Of a stretch of DNA of 64,000 nucleotides, positions 18,144 through 28,700 are shown one piece after another. A program made the position numbers and the translations under genes. The notes beneath the pieces are model-generated. The model saw only the letters and a list, made by a program, of their open reading frames with translations. It made no database searches and was not told the origin of the DNA. Within the stretch, counting starts at the first letter, position 1. Each line of letters begins with the position of its first letter. The stretch is from Rhodobacteraceae bacterium S2214 (GTDB lineage Bacteria > Pseudomonadota > Alphaproteobacteria > Rhodobacterales > Rhodobacteraceae): contig CP081161.1 in NCBI GenBank assembly GCA_025141675.1, positions 1,524,001 through 1,588,000 of the forward strand, read 5' to 3'.

Positions 18144-18455
18144 AGAGAAACTTTCAGATGAACAGCGCCGTGGACCCGGCGATCTGCTGCGCATGTTTTA
18201 GCGAAAAACCGCCGCTGATGCGACGCTTTTTTTGGCGTTCACGCAAATCGATTCTTCAAAATCGTGGAAAATCAAAGGCGCGTGTTGGGATCGTTTCCAG
18301 TTCACGAAAAGCGGACCGCAAATCACAGCTGCGTGATGATAAAGGAGGATAAATTGTGTTGTGTATTTGCCGCCCTACATAGAGTGTTAGTGAAAAGGAA
18401 TAACCTGCATTCGGTGTAGGTCGTTTCTGACGTCATGCTTGAGAGGGAGAGACTC
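18144..18455. promoter_or_regulatory. 312-bp intergenic region upstream of degP/Q
   Basis: This is the longest gene-free stretch in the window. It must hold the promoters of degP/Q and of the divergent membrane protein. No CTTGAA/CCCCAT heat-shock promoter or sigma-E-like pair with correct spacing was found. The one striking element is AAAGGAGGAT at 18341-18350, a near-perfect anti-SD match, followed by a possible 21-residue TTG-initiated leader frame ending at 18419. Confidence 0.5.
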
Positions 18456-19958
18456 GTGACATCAAAAGCAATTGCACTTTCGCAGGAATATTCTGCGGCC
18501 CGCAATATGGTGAAAGGTCTAATGACAGCGCTGGCCCTTGCTGGGGCCGTTGCCCTTGCACAGGCCAGCCCCGCGTTTGCCCAAGAACGCCCCGCAACCT
18601 TTGCCGATTTGGCCGAACAGGTCAGCCCGTCTGTGGTGAACATCACCACGTCCACCGTTGTTGCAGGCCGCACTGGTCCACAAGGTATCGTGCCGGAAGG
18701 ATCCCCGTTCGAGGATTTCTTCAACGATCTGGAAAACGACAACGAACGGGATCAGGCCCGCCGGTCATCCGCGCTTGGATCCGGTTTCGTGATTTCTGCT
18801 GACGGCTATATCGTCACGAACAACCACGTGATCGAAGGCGCCGACGAGATCGAAATCGAATTCTTCCCGGGCGAAGGTCAGCCAACTGAACTGTTGAAGG
18901 CTGAATTGGTCGGGACTGATCCGAACACCGATATTGCGGTTCTTAAGGTCGAATACGAGACCGATCTGCAGTTCGTTGAATTTGGCGATAGCAACGCTGT
19001 TGGGTCCCGCGTTGGCGATTGGGTCATGGCGATGGGTAACCCGCTGGGGCAGGGGTTCTCTGTCTCTGCAGGGATTGTCTCCGCCCGTAACCGTGCGTTG
19101 CAGGGGACCTATGATGACTACATCCAGACAGACGCCGCGATTAACCGCGGGAACTCTGGTGGGCCGTTGTTCAACATGGACGGCGACGTGATTGGTGTGA
19201 ACACTGCGATCCTGTCACCAAACGGTGGGTCTATCGGGATTGGCTTTGCGATGTCGTCTGACGTTGTGACCAATGTTGTGGACCAGCTGAAGGAATTCGG
19301 CGAAACCCGTCGTGGTTGGTTGGGTGTTCGCATCCAAGACGTCACGCCGGACATGGTTGATGCCATCGAAGGTCTGACAGATGCACGCGGCGCGTTGGTC
19401 ACCGATGTGCCTGCTGGTCCTGCGGAAGATGCCGGTATGCTTGCGGGTGATGTGATCACTGTTTTTGATACGATCGAGATCGAAAACACACGTGAACTGG
19501 TCCGCATCGTCGGCAATTCGCCTGTCGGCAAAGAGGTGCCAGTCACCGTTTTGCGTAATGGCGGTACCGAAGACCTGACTGTTGTTCTGGGCCGTCGCGA
19601 GACATCCGAAGCGGTTGCATTCCCTGACGACGAAGACGTTCAAGAACCGGAAGCAGCTGAAGAGAAAAGCCTGCTTGGCCTGACATTGTCAGAGATCACA
19701 CCTGACCTGACAGAGCAGTATTCAATTACAGCTGACACAGGTCTTGTGATTACTGGCATCGACGCGGATAGCGAAGCAGCATCCAAGGGTCTGGTTGAAG
19801 GTGATCTGATCACCGAAGCTGGCCAGCAAAAGGTCACAAGCGTAGGCGATTTCGAAGACCGTATTACCGAAGCACGTGACGCGGGTCGCAAGTCCCTACT
19901 GCTGCTCGTGCGTCGCGGTGGTGATCCACGGTTCGTCGCGCTGTCCTTGGCTGAGTAA
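18456..19958 (+). CDS. degP: Do-family periplasmic serine endoprotease (DegP/DegQ/HtrA)
   Basis: Periplasmic protease-chaperone that degrades misfolded proteins. A GTG start is chosen because GAGAGGGAGA sits just before it; it gives 500 residues with a signal peptide ending about SPAFAQ (residue 43-44). ATGs upstream and at 18507 are alternatives. The catalytic triad is visible: His in VTNNHVIEGAD, Asp in PNTDIAVLKV, and Ser in NRGNSGGPLFN. Two PDZ domains follow (LGVRIQDVTPDM onward, and LGLTLSEITPDL onward). DegP versus DegQ cannot be settled by eye. It follows hflKC with three small genes in between. Confidence 0.93.
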   Translation: MTSKAIALSQEYSAARNMVKGLMTALALAGAVALAQASPAFAQERPATFADLAEQVSPSVVNITTSTVVAGRTGPQGIVPEGSPFEDFFNDLENDNERDQARRSSALGSGFVISADGYIVTNNHVIEGADEIEIEFFPGEGQPTELLKAELVGTDPNTDIAVLKVEYETDLQFVEFGDSNAVGSRVGDWVMAMGNPLGQGFSVSAGIVSARNRALQGTYDDYIQTDAAINRGNSGGPLFNMDGDVIGVNTAILSPNGGSIGIGFAMSSDVVTNVVDQLKEFGETRRGWLGVRIQDVTPDMVDAIEGLTDARGALVTDVPAGPAEDAGMLAGDVITVFDTIEIENTRELVRIVGNSPVGKEVPVTVLRNGGTEDLTVVLGRRETSEAVAFPDDEDVQEPEAAEEKSLLGLTLSEITPDLTEQYSITADTGLVITGIDADSEAASKGLVEGDLITEAGQQKVTSVGDFEDRITEARDAGRKSLLLLVRRGGDPRFVALSLAE

Positions 19959-19982
19959 GCGGACAACAAACCAATTAGAGAG

Positions 19983-20009
19983 GGCGGCCCAGAAATGGGT
20001 CGCCTTTTT
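19983..20009 (+). terminator. Rho-independent terminator after degP/Q
   Basis: An 8-bp stem (GGCGGCCC with GGGTCGCC, one wobble) with an AGAAAT loop, followed by five Ts. Confidence 0.85.
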
Positions 20010-20012
20010 GCG

Positions 20013-20549
20013 TTAAAGGGATGCGCGGTCCAGCGATACGATGCCCAGCGTTTCCGCAATGCCGCGTTGGATCAGCGGGCTATCGAAACCTTGGGGGGTT
20101 TGAAACGCCTGTATTGCTGCCCGTGTCCCAGCATCCAGCACACTGGTGATGGGGCCGCTGTAGGCGAGCCGTGCTTTAAGCGCGCGTTGCAGCGTGGCGA
20201 CCCGTTCAGGGGTGTATTCCGGCGGACATAACGTTTCGAACCGCGTGCCTTCGCCAATGGGTTCGGTGACAGGCCGCGTTTGGTTGCGGAAGATTGGTGG
20301 CGATGTGAACGTCCCGCCGTCGCCCCTGACGCCTGGTGTCACCAGCACCTGTTCTTCGATTATGCGCGTGCGCGTGGGCGGCGCTGTGCGGGCAAAACAC
20401 TGCCCTGACACGGTCGTTTCGATTTCACCGTCCGTGATCAGGTTCTGCACGGGAGGCAGCGCTGGCGCGGATTCCGATGGTGGCGGCACAGGTGTGCACG
20501 CCAATGCAGCGCATAAAAGTGGCGCGGTCAGAATGGGTCGTAAAGTCAT
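20013..20549 (-). CDS. Peptidoglycan-binding-domain lipoprotein
   Basis: A 178-residue predicted lipoprotein. The signal sequence TAPLLCAALAC ends in a lipobox-like ALAC, so Cys18 would be lipidated; this supports the chosen ATG over one 26 codons upstream. A Pro-rich linker follows. The C-terminal part (YTPERVATLQRALKARLAYSG through AAIQAFQTPQGF) is a PG_binding_1-type three-helix domain. It may tether the outer membrane to the wall or act as an accessory to a hydrolase. It is convergent with degP/Q and ends just past that gene's terminator. Confidence 0.75.
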   Translation of the reverse strand: MTLRPILTAPLLCAALACTPVPPPSESAPALPPVQNLITDGEIETTVSGQCFARTAPPTRTRIIEEQVLVTPGVRGDGGTFTSPPIFRNQTRPVTEPIGEGTRFETLCPPEYTPERVATLQRALKARLAYSGPITSVLDAGTRAAIQAFQTPQGFDSPLIQRGIAETLGIVSLDRASL

Positions 20550-20638
20550 CGGCTGCTCTGCGCGTTGTTTGAGGGATAGTAGCCGGAGTTGCCTCAATCC
20601 AAAATGGCCAATCTGCGGACCGCGCAAAACTTGGCTAA

Positions 20639-21064
<426 letters not shown>

Positions 21065-21757
21065 ATGCTGGGTCGTCTGACCATTGCGGCATGTCTTGCG
21101 GCCCTTGCAGGGGCCGCAAACGCCGACGTGACTGCCGCCCGCTATACGGAGCCGACCACCCGCTATGCCCACGGCATTCTGGGCGATGCGATTGAATTCG
21201 GCGCATTGGTCATGACTGTTGACGGGGCGGAGGTGACGCTGCGGTTGCCGGAAACGCATGTCTTTGAAGACGTCGCACCACGCCTTATTGATATTGATTT
21301 GGACGGCACGCATGAAGTGATGGTCGTCGAGACGAAGATGACCGAAGGCGCGCGGATCTCTATCTATAACGGTGCTGGTGAATTGGTTGCTGCGACCCCG
21401 CATATTGGTCGGTCGAACCGTTGGTATTCCCCTGTCGGGGCTGCTGATATAGACGGCGACGGATTGGTCGAAGTTGCCTTTATCGACCGTCCCCATCTGG
21501 CCAAGACGTTACGTGTTTGGCGGTATGATAATGGTGATTTCACCGAAGTGGCCGCAGCCGCTGACATGACCAACCACCGGATCGGCGAAGCTGATATCGC
21601 GGGCGGTATCCGTGACTGTGGTGATGGCCCCGAAATGATCGTGGCGTCGGGCAATTGGACGCGGCTTCTGGCGGTGCGTTTTGACGGTGAATTGACGGCA
21701 ACGGATATCGGGCCGCATGCCGGTCGCGACAGTTTTGTCGCTGCGATGGGCTGCTAA
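21065..21757 (+). CDS. Exported FG-GAP/VCBS-like beta-propeller protein
   Basis: A 230-residue protein with a signal peptide (residues 1-20, ending GAANA). The mature part has repeated calcium-loop-like strands, LIDIDLDGTHEVMVVE and AADIDGDGLVEVAFID, which are FG-GAP/VCBS blade motifs, so an incomplete beta-propeller is likely. Its ATG abuts the ferredoxin stop (TAAATG), implying translation by re-initiation, yet the ferredoxin is cytosolic and this protein is periplasmic. The stop shares CTAA with the convergent cobS stop. Function unknown. Confidence 0.8.
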   Translation: MLGRLTIAACLAALAGAANADVTAARYTEPTTRYAHGILGDAIEFGALVMTVDGAEVTLRLPETHVFEDVAPRLIDIDLDGTHEVMVVETKMTEGARISIYNGAGELVAATPHIGRSNRWYSPVGAADIDGDGLVEVAFIDRPHLAKTLRVWRYDNGDFTEVAAAADMTNHRIGEADIAGGIRDCGDGPEMIVASGNWTRLLAVRFDGELTATDIGPHAGRDSFVAAMGC

Positions 21758-22521
21758 AGAATAGCGGACAATGTGATCAGCAATGCGATTTCGGTCAGTT
21801 GCTGTGTTGCCCCTAAGATATCACCGGTTTGACCGCCGATTTTGCGGTGCGCGATACCGGCCCATAGGCTGGCCGTGATGCCCGCGACGATCAGCAACGT
21901 GCCTGCTGTGAGCCCCAATGCGAAGAACGCGCCCAACGTAGCGACGCCAATGGCCAGCCACGCCGTGACAGGTTTAGGGCGTCCTACGGATTGGCTTAGG
22001 CCGTTGTCCCGCGCGTTGGGCAGACCTGTCATCAGCGCGACCATCGCGGCACGGCTGAGCATGGCCACAGCAATCAATGCTGCAATCCAGTGGTCGGATT
22101 GCACGATTGCTGTAAGTGCGGCCCAGCGGATGATCACAGACAACACGAGGGCCAGAACACCGTAGGCGCCATTGCGGCTGTCCTTCATGATTTCGAGCCG
22201 TTTGGCTTTGTCCCAACCGCCCCACAGGCCGTCGGCGCTGTCGGCCAGACCGTCTTCGTGCATCGCCCCTGTCAGAATGACGCTGAGCGCGAGCATGAGG
22301 CCCGCCGCGATTGGTGGCGCGATGCCGACCCAACCAGCGCAGAGGCCCAAGACCACCATGGCGACCGCGATCTTCAATCCGACAAAGGGATAAGCCCATG
22401 CTGCCAGTGGTCCGCGCTGGATCGCGAGATCGGTGTTCACCTGCACGGGTACGCGTGTCAAAAGCCCTGCTGCTGCCGGGACGTCATGCCAGTGAATGAG
22501 GCTCATGTCGCGATTTGCCAC
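21754..22521 (-). CDS. cobS: Adenosylcobinamide-GDP ribazoletransferase
   Basis: Joins adenosylcobinamide-GDP and alpha-ribazole to make adenosylcobalamin (phosphate), at the inner membrane. There are 255 residues from a GTG start behind AAAGGGA; an ATG six codons in is an alternative. The signature MHEDGLADSADGLWGG carries the metal-binding acidic residues, followed by several membrane helices. It is divergent from cobT, which makes the alpha-ribazole phosphate, so the pair covers nucleotide-loop assembly. Confidence 0.95.
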   Translation of the reverse strand: MANRDMSLIHWHDVPAAAGLLTRVPVQVNTDLAIQRGPLAAWAYPFVGLKIAVAMVVLGLCAGWVGIAPPIAAGLMLALSVILTGAMHEDGLADSADGLWGGWDKAKRLEIMKDSRNGAYGVLALVLSVIIRWAALTAIVQSDHWIAALIAVAMLSRAAMVALMTGLPNARDNGLSQSVGRPKPVTAWLAIGVATLGAFFALGLTAGTLLIVAGITASLWAGIAHRKIGGQTGDILGATQQLTEIALLITLSAIL

Positions 22522-22598
22522 GGTATGTCCCTTTTACGATCTTTCCATCTGCCCTGTGATCGTTAGACAGATGCAAACGATGTTGCAACGAGGTCCTC

Positions 22599-23615
22599 AT
22601 GTCCGCTTCTTTTTCTACCCTTGCTGAATTTCGCGCTGTTTTGGCGTCAGCACCTGATGCGGACCCCGCTGCGACGGCGGCGGCACAGGACCGCAATGGT
22701 CAGCTGACCAAGCCGCCAGGTGCATTGGGGCGGCTTGAAGATCTTGCGATTTGGTACGCAGGCTGGCGCGGCACAGACAAGCCGTCGCTTGAAAAGCCGC
22801 AAGTCATTGTCTTTGCTGGCAACCACGGCGTTTGTGCGCAGGGCGTGTCGGCCTTCCCGCCGGAAGTGACCGTGCAGATGGTCGCGAACTTTGAACATGG
22901 CGGTGCTGCGATCAACCAGTTGTCTCAGGCGTTTGGGGCGAAGATGGACGTGCATGCGCTTGATCTTGATAATCCGACGGCCGATTTTACGGTGGCACCC
23001 GCGATGACCGAAGAGGAAGTCATCGCGGCGTTGCGCACGGGGTGGGATGCGGTTGATCCGGATGCTGATTTGCTTGTTACGGGCGAGATGGGGATCGGCA
23101 ATACGACATCTGCCGCGGCCATTGGTGCGGCGATCATGGGCGGCGATGCGGCTGAATGGACGGGGCGCGGGACGGGTGTTGATGATGCAGGTCTTGTGCG
23201 TAAGACCGATGTCGTTGCACGTGGTTTGGCGTTGCATGACGTGTCTGATCCGCTTGAAGCGTTGCGCTGTTTAGGTGGCCGCGAATTGGCTGCCATGGCT
23301 GGCGCGATTGCTGCGGCGCGTGCGCACCGTATTCCCGTGATTTTGGATGGTTTCATTTGTACGGCAGCGGCTGCGACGTTGGAAAAGTCGGTGCCGGGAG
23401 CGTTGGATCACGCGGTTGCGGGGCACCTGAGTGCGGAAGATGCGCACCGTAAGATGTTGGACGGTATCGGAAAAGAACCGCTGCTACAGCTTGGTCTGCG
23501 GTTAGGTGAAGGGTCGGGTGCGGCCCTTGCCATTGGTGTTCTGAAGGGGGCGATTGCCTGTCATTCGGGCATGGCGACATTCGCGGAAGCGGGCGTTGCG
23601 GCAGGCGAGGCCTAA
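22599..23615 (+). CDS. cobT: Nicotinate-nucleotide--dimethylbenzimidazole phosphoribosyltransferase
   Basis: Makes alpha-ribazole 5'-phosphate from nicotinate mononucleotide and dimethylbenzimidazole. It has 338 residues, the usual size. Conserved segments: [47 protein letters not shown], and the C-terminal [15 protein letters not shown] with the catalytic Glu. The 77 bases between cobS and cobT are too short for a cobalamin riboswitch, and none was seen. Confidence 0.96.
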   Translation: MSASFSTLAEFRAVLASAPDADPAATAAAQDRNGQLTKPPGALGRLEDLAIWYAGWRGTDKPSLEKPQVIVFAGNHGVCAQGVSAFPPEVTVQMVANFEHGGAAINQLSQAFGAKMDVHALDLDNPTADFTVAPAMTEEEVIAALRTGWDAVDPDADLLVTGEMGIGNTTSAAAIGAAIMGGDAAEWTGRGTGVDDAGLVRKTDVVARGLALHDVSDPLEALRCLGGRELAAMAGAIAAARAHRIPVILDGFICTAAAATLEKSVPGALDHAVAGHLSAEDAHRKMLDGIGKEPLLQLGLRLGEGSGAALAIGVLKGAIACHSGMATFAEAGVAAGEA

Positions 23616-23618
23616 GAC

Positions 23619-25514
23619 CTAACGACCACCGCGGCGCTTCTTGGCGTCGCGGGTTTCTTCGCCGGATTGTTGTTTTTCGGCGAGCGCGGTTTCCAGATCG
23701 TTGTTCAGTTCTTTCGCGCGCGCCACGTATTCAGCGTTGTCGCGCAGCGCCACGCCCGGTTTCCAGAATTCTGACAGTTCGCGGATTGCCGCGCGGTCAT
23801 GTTCGTAGAAGAACGTTTCAGCCTCGTTGGCTTCGAATTCCGACAGCCCCAGATTTTCAAGCGCATAGCGCCCCGCACGCAGCGACGAATCGAAGAGTTC
23901 GCGCACGATGTCGTTGGCTCCTGCGGCATTCAGTTCGTAGGCGTGCACGCGGTCCCGCGCGCGGGCGATAATATGCAGGTCGGGCCGCGTTTTGCGGGCG
24001 TATGTCACCAGCGTGTTGGCCATCTTCTTGTCATCGATGGCTACGACAAGAACGCGCGCATCGTCCAAACCGGCGGCTTTCAGCAGGTCAGGGCGCGTTG
24101 GATCGCCGAAATACCCCTTGAACCCAAAGGTGCGCATCATCTGGACGGTGCTGAGGTCGTTGTCGATGACGACCGTCGAAAAGCCTGCGGATTGCACCAG
24201 CCTGTTCACGATTTGGCCAAAACGACCGATACCCGCGATGATGACGGTGCCTTGTTCGTCGACGTCATCATCGGCCATGTCATGCCCGTCGGTGATCCGT
24301 CGGCTGGCGATTTCGTAGATGATAAACAGCAGCGGTGTAATCAGCATCGACAGGGCGACGATGAGCAAAAGTTGGCTGGATAAACCTGGGCTGAGCACGC
24401 CTTGTTGGCCCGAGAACGAGATCAGGATGAAGCCAAATTCGCCTGCTTGCGCGAGGCCGAGTGCGAACAACCAGCGGTCTTTGCCCTTGATTTTAAACAG
24501 GACGGAAAGGCCGTAAAGCACGATGCCCTTGATCAGCATGACCCCGACGGTCAGGGACAGGATGAAGACCGGTTCGCGGAAGAAAAGTCCAAAGTCGATG
24601 CCCGCGCCGACCGTGATAAAGAACAGGCCGAGCAACAGGCCCTTGAACGGTTCAAGATCGCTTTCCAGTTCATGGCGGAATTCGGAGTTTGCCAAGACGA
24701 CGCCCGCCAGAAATGTCCCAAGCGCGGGGGAGAGGCCAACAAGGGACATCAGCACGGCGATCGATACGACCATGAGCAGCGCAAGAGCCGTGTACATTTC
24801 GCGCAGACGCGCATGATGGATGTACCGAAACACAGGGCGGGTTAGGAAGATACCCGTCAGGATGACTGCCGCGACGGCGCCGAGGGTGACAAGCGTGACG
24901 CCCCAACCGGGTAGGCCGTCAACGAGGCTCATCGCGTGATGGGCGTCATCATGATCGGCGGTGCGGACCAGCGATCCGTCTGGCGCAATTGTTGCAGTCG
25001 CCGTGATCGCCAAAAGCGGCAAGATGGCCAGCATAGGGATGACGGCGATATCTTGAGTGAGCAAAACCGAGAACGTCGAGCGTCCTCCGTTGGTTTGCAT
25101 CAATCCTTTTTCCGACAATGTTTGCAAAACGATAGCTGTCGAACTTAAGGCAAATATCATCCCGATTGCGAATGCGACGTTCCATGCATAGCCCATCGCC
25201 ATCGCACCGCCCATGATGAGCGTTGTGGTCACAGTTATCTGCAATCCGCCAAGGCCGATAAGCCTGTCACGCATGTTCCACAGAACCCGCGGTTCCAGTT
25301 CGAGGCCGATCAGGAACAGCATCATGACCACGCCGAATTCTGCAAAGTGCTGAAGGTCTTGGGTTTCTGTGCCGACAAGACCGGTGATTGGCCCGATAAA
25401 GATGCCTGCAGCCAGATATCCTAATACCGACCCAAGCCCCATGCGTGCCGCAAAGGGCACCGCAATCACGGCTGCGCCGAGGTAAATCGTGGCTTGAAAC
25501 AGGAAACTTTCCAT
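23619..25514 (-). CDS. KefB/KefC-type CPA2 cation:proton antiporter
   Basis: A 631-residue inner-membrane antiporter. Residues 1-400 form about 12-13 helices with the family motifs LIGLELEP (69-76), ALSSTAIVLQ (122-131) and the discontinuous-helix region VGLSPALGTFLAGVVLA. A cytosolic TrkA-N/RCK domain begins at 421 (TVIIAGIGRFGQIVNRLV), with the Rossmann Gly motif and the binding-acid Asp in STVVIDND. The acidic C-terminal tail is typical. KefC types are gated by glutathione adducts; whether this one is cannot be seen. It is convergent with cobT and three bases away. Confidence 0.93.
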   Translation of the reverse strand: MESFLFQATIYLGAAVIAVPFAARMGLGSVLGYLAAGIFIGPITGLVGTETQDLQHFAEFGVVMMLFLIGLELEPRVLWNMRDRLIGLGGLQITVTTTLIMGGAMAMGYAWNVAFAIGMIFALSSTAIVLQTLSEKGLMQTNGGRSTFSVLLTQDIAVIPMLAILPLLAITATATIAPDGSLVRTADHDDAHHAMSLVDGLPGWGVTLVTLGAVAAVILTGIFLTRPVFRYIHHARLREMYTALALLMVVSIAVLMSLVGLSPALGTFLAGVVLANSEFRHELESDLEPFKGLLLGLFFITVGAGIDFGLFFREPVFILSLTVGVMLIKGIVLYGLSVLFKIKGKDRWLFALGLAQAGEFGFILISFSGQQGVLSPGLSSQLLLIVALSMLITPLLFIIYEIASRRITDGHDMADDDVDEQGTVIIAGIGRFGQIVNRLVQSAGFSTVVIDNDLSTVQMMRTFGFKGYFGDPTRPDLLKAAGLDDARVLVVAIDDKKMANTLVTYARKTRPDLHIIARARDRVHAYELNAAGANDIVRELFDSSLRAGRYALENLGLSEFEANEAETFFYEHDRAAIRELSEFWKPGVALRDNAEYVARAKELNNDLETALAEKQQSGEETRDAKKRRGGR

Positions 25515-25705
25515 AGTTTTGCTTTACGGATTTTGGCCGGACGATTGGCGGGGGACGGGCCATGCGGGCGTGTTGAATAAATGATCAGATGTATTTCGAG
25601 AGCTAACGGGATCGGTTCGTTTATGCCAGTCCCCAATGAACATGGCGTTGATGATTGCTGGGATTTTCTATCGTTTGCCCGATTGGACGCAGCGCGGTTG
25701 CAGGT

Positions 25706-28700
25706 TTAGCCCGAGGGCATCTGCAACGCATAGGTTTGCCCGCGTTTAACGAAGTTCAGCGCGCTATCGCCGATCGCTGTCACGCGGCCACCGTCAAGGT
25801 TACTGCCGACCTCAACTTTGACGTAGCGCCCGCTTCCCAAACGGATCAAAGCCCGCCGATTGCCCGGACGTCCGTAGACGCCGATCAGGTTCATATCGCG
25901 CAACCGGATCGCGTTCGACACGGTCGCGGCTTGCGCAACGGTGGCAGTCGTTGGTCCAGACGCGCGGGCAGGTGCGGTGGCGACGGGTGCTGCAGGGACG
26001 GCCGCTGCTGCAGTTGCTGCGGCGGCGTTGCGTTGTTGCTGACGTGCTGCCAGCGTTTGGGCGGATGCGACGACGCTGCTGAAATTACGTGGCCGCGAAT
26101 CTGGGCGCGGTGACGCGACAATGGCGTTGCGGGTCGGGTTGACGATTTGGCTGGGCGGGGCGGCCGCCGCGATGGACGCAACGATTGAGCTGATATCGGG
26201 GTTTTCTGGTACGACTTCTGGCGCTATTTCTTCTGCGACGACGGGATCTTCTTCGACAACAGGGGGCGCGAGATCGGCAGGGCGCACGGACGGGCGCAGA
26301 CCAGCAAGAGCGGGATCAGCAAACGGTTCAGGTGGTGGTGGCGGGACCAAGCCATCAGGACGCAATGACGGGCGGAACGATGCAAGTGCAGGATCGTTGC
26401 CCAGTAAATCACCGTCTTCGCGGGTGGCGTCTGGTGGCGCCGATCCCGGACGCAGCGGCGGTGTCAGGGCAGGGCGACCTGCGATAACGACCGTGCCGTC
26501 AGCGGCTTCGTCAATTTCGGGGGATGTGGTGTTTTCGCTTTCGTCGGCTTCGGGCGCAGAAATTTCGGGATCGACGCCGGCCGTTTCGATCTCTGGGGTC
26601 GTTGCCTGATCATCCGCTAGCTCTGCGACGTCAGTGTCTGTTTCAGGCTGGGCAGCCTCGTCCGTTTCCGAAACTGGGTTAGTGGTTTCAGTATCTGCTG
26701 TGTCCGCATCCGCAACATCTGTTTCAGTCGCATCATCATCGTCGGCAGGTACAACGGCGGCGGCTGGTGTGACTTCCGGCGTGGGCCGTAACGGTGGCGT
26801 AATCGCGGGTTTGCGACCGTAAATCCAGACGCCTGTTGGAAGGATCGTTCCGTTCGCAGCCGCGAGGATAAATCCGTTTTCGTCGCGTTGGACATTGCGG
26901 TCCGGCGCGGTCGGATTGATCGGCGCGAGAATTGTGCGGTCCGGTGCCGCGACCGCGCGGTCGGGGCCTGCAGGCTGCGTATTTGGCGTGATGGCAGGTA
27001 GTGTCGCAATGGCAACGAGACCGTCTAGGGTGCCTGCCTGTGCTTCATCAGGGAGCCGTGGGGCGCGTTGCCAAACGCCTGTTGCGGCGTAGATGCGCGC
27101 GGCCTCTGATGGGCTGAGCACAGTTCCCGGTGGTGTCGTGAAAACAGGCTGGGCGGCGGGTTCCGGCGTTGCGGGCGCGTCTTCCGTCGGTGTTACGGCC
27201 GCGACATCAACAATCGCGGGGGCCGCAACGACGACAGGCGGTGTTTCGTCCACGTCCGCAACCGTTGGCGTCTTGAAGAGGCCCGCGATCCCGTTTTCCA
27301 TTCGGCTGCTGGCCCACATGGCCGCAATCACCATGAACGCCAAAAGGGCGGCCGTCATGATCAGGCCGAGGTGCTTGGGCTTGCCGCCCACCGCGGCAGC
27401 ACCAGCCTTTTTGCCTTTGGTCCCGCCCAATGCCAAGTCGGCCTTGCTAGGAGGCGCGGCTTGTGGACGTTTGATCATCGCGAGAAGCGGTGCAATTGGA
27501 TTTGAACGCGGTTCTTTCGGTGCGGTCACAGCCGCTCTGTCCGCAGGGCGGGCCGCCACGGGTGCCACCACTGGAACGGGCGCTGCGGGCGTTTCATCAG
27601 TGGCCTTCAGCGGCTTTGGAATCGCTGGCGCATCTGGTTCTGAGGTTGAAACGTCATCGGCTTTATTCTTAGTCCCGCTGCGGGCAAAGAATGCGATGGG
27701 GCTTTTATCAGGATTAGGTGGTGTCGCAGGGCGCGATTGCTCGCCCGTTTTAGCGTCCGGTGCGGCTAAAGCTGGCGGTTCAGGCGTCGGGTCCGGTACG
27801 CGACGCGCTCCGGTTATTTCGACGGCCCGGCTGCGGCTGGCGAAAACGGGTTCTTCGGTTTCGGCGTCCGCGGTTTCTGTGTCGGGCGTCGTTTCCGGTT
27901 GGTCGTCGGTTTTCTCTGGAGACGGGACGTCGTCTTCGGGCGCGGGCGTTTCTGCCTTTGGCGGGGCTTTCCGGTCACGGCTGAAAACGGGTTCTGCTTC
28001 GGCTTCAACAGCGTCAGTTTCGGTTGTTTCGGCATTCAGATCTGGTTGATCTGATGGTTCGTCGGTTGTGGAGGCTGCGACGTCGTCATCTTTCGCATCC
28101 GGCGTGTCGGGCTCGTCGATCGGCAGTTCTGCTTGCGCAGGTTCGGGGTCTTCGGATGGCGCTGGCTCGGGATTTGCCGGGCTTGGCGTTTTCATGAAAC
28201 CGGGCAGCGTGCCGACGCTTGTCAACACCGCAGGGCTATCGTCGCGGGTGATTTCCACGTCAGGCCCGACCACGCTGACGCAATGCTTCGTCGGTCCAAA
28301 GAAGACTTCGGTGCTGAATGTCAGCGGCTCTGCCACAGCGACAAAAGTCATCGGTTCGAAACCGTGTTCCTTTGCGAAAGCTTCCGCTTCTTCAAGGGTT
28401 TGACGTGCGACGGCTGCGATTTGTGTGCGGCCACCAGTCCGTTCGAAATCGATCACGAGTTCATTCAGCGGGATCGGTGTTTCCTGATCAATCGCGCCGT
28501 GAATATCCTCGAGCGACGTGCGGGTCGTATCGATTTCGATGTATTTGATCTGGTCGTTCGGCAGCAGCAGTTTTGTCCGCAACCCGTCTGGTTCAAGACC
28601 CAAAGCGGTGTCGCGCAAGGCCATCATTTCGCTTGCAAGATCAGGCGCTTCTAATGACACCTCTCCGGCCAGCGCCCAGCCGTCCGCTACGCGGTGCAGC

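Noticed and set aside
18396..18436. Sigma-E or EcfG type promoter before degP/Q (GGAAT...CGTT)
   Set aside because: The spacing is 20 bases instead of 16-17 and the -35 is imperfect.
22522..22598. Cobalamin riboswitch between cobS and cobT
   Set aside because: The 77-base gap is far too short and no B12-box-like sequence was seen.
27093..28049. 318-residue open frame antisense to the PilM/GspL-like gene
   Set aside because: Gly/Ala/Ser-rich shadow of a Pro/Ala-rich coding strand; no family features.
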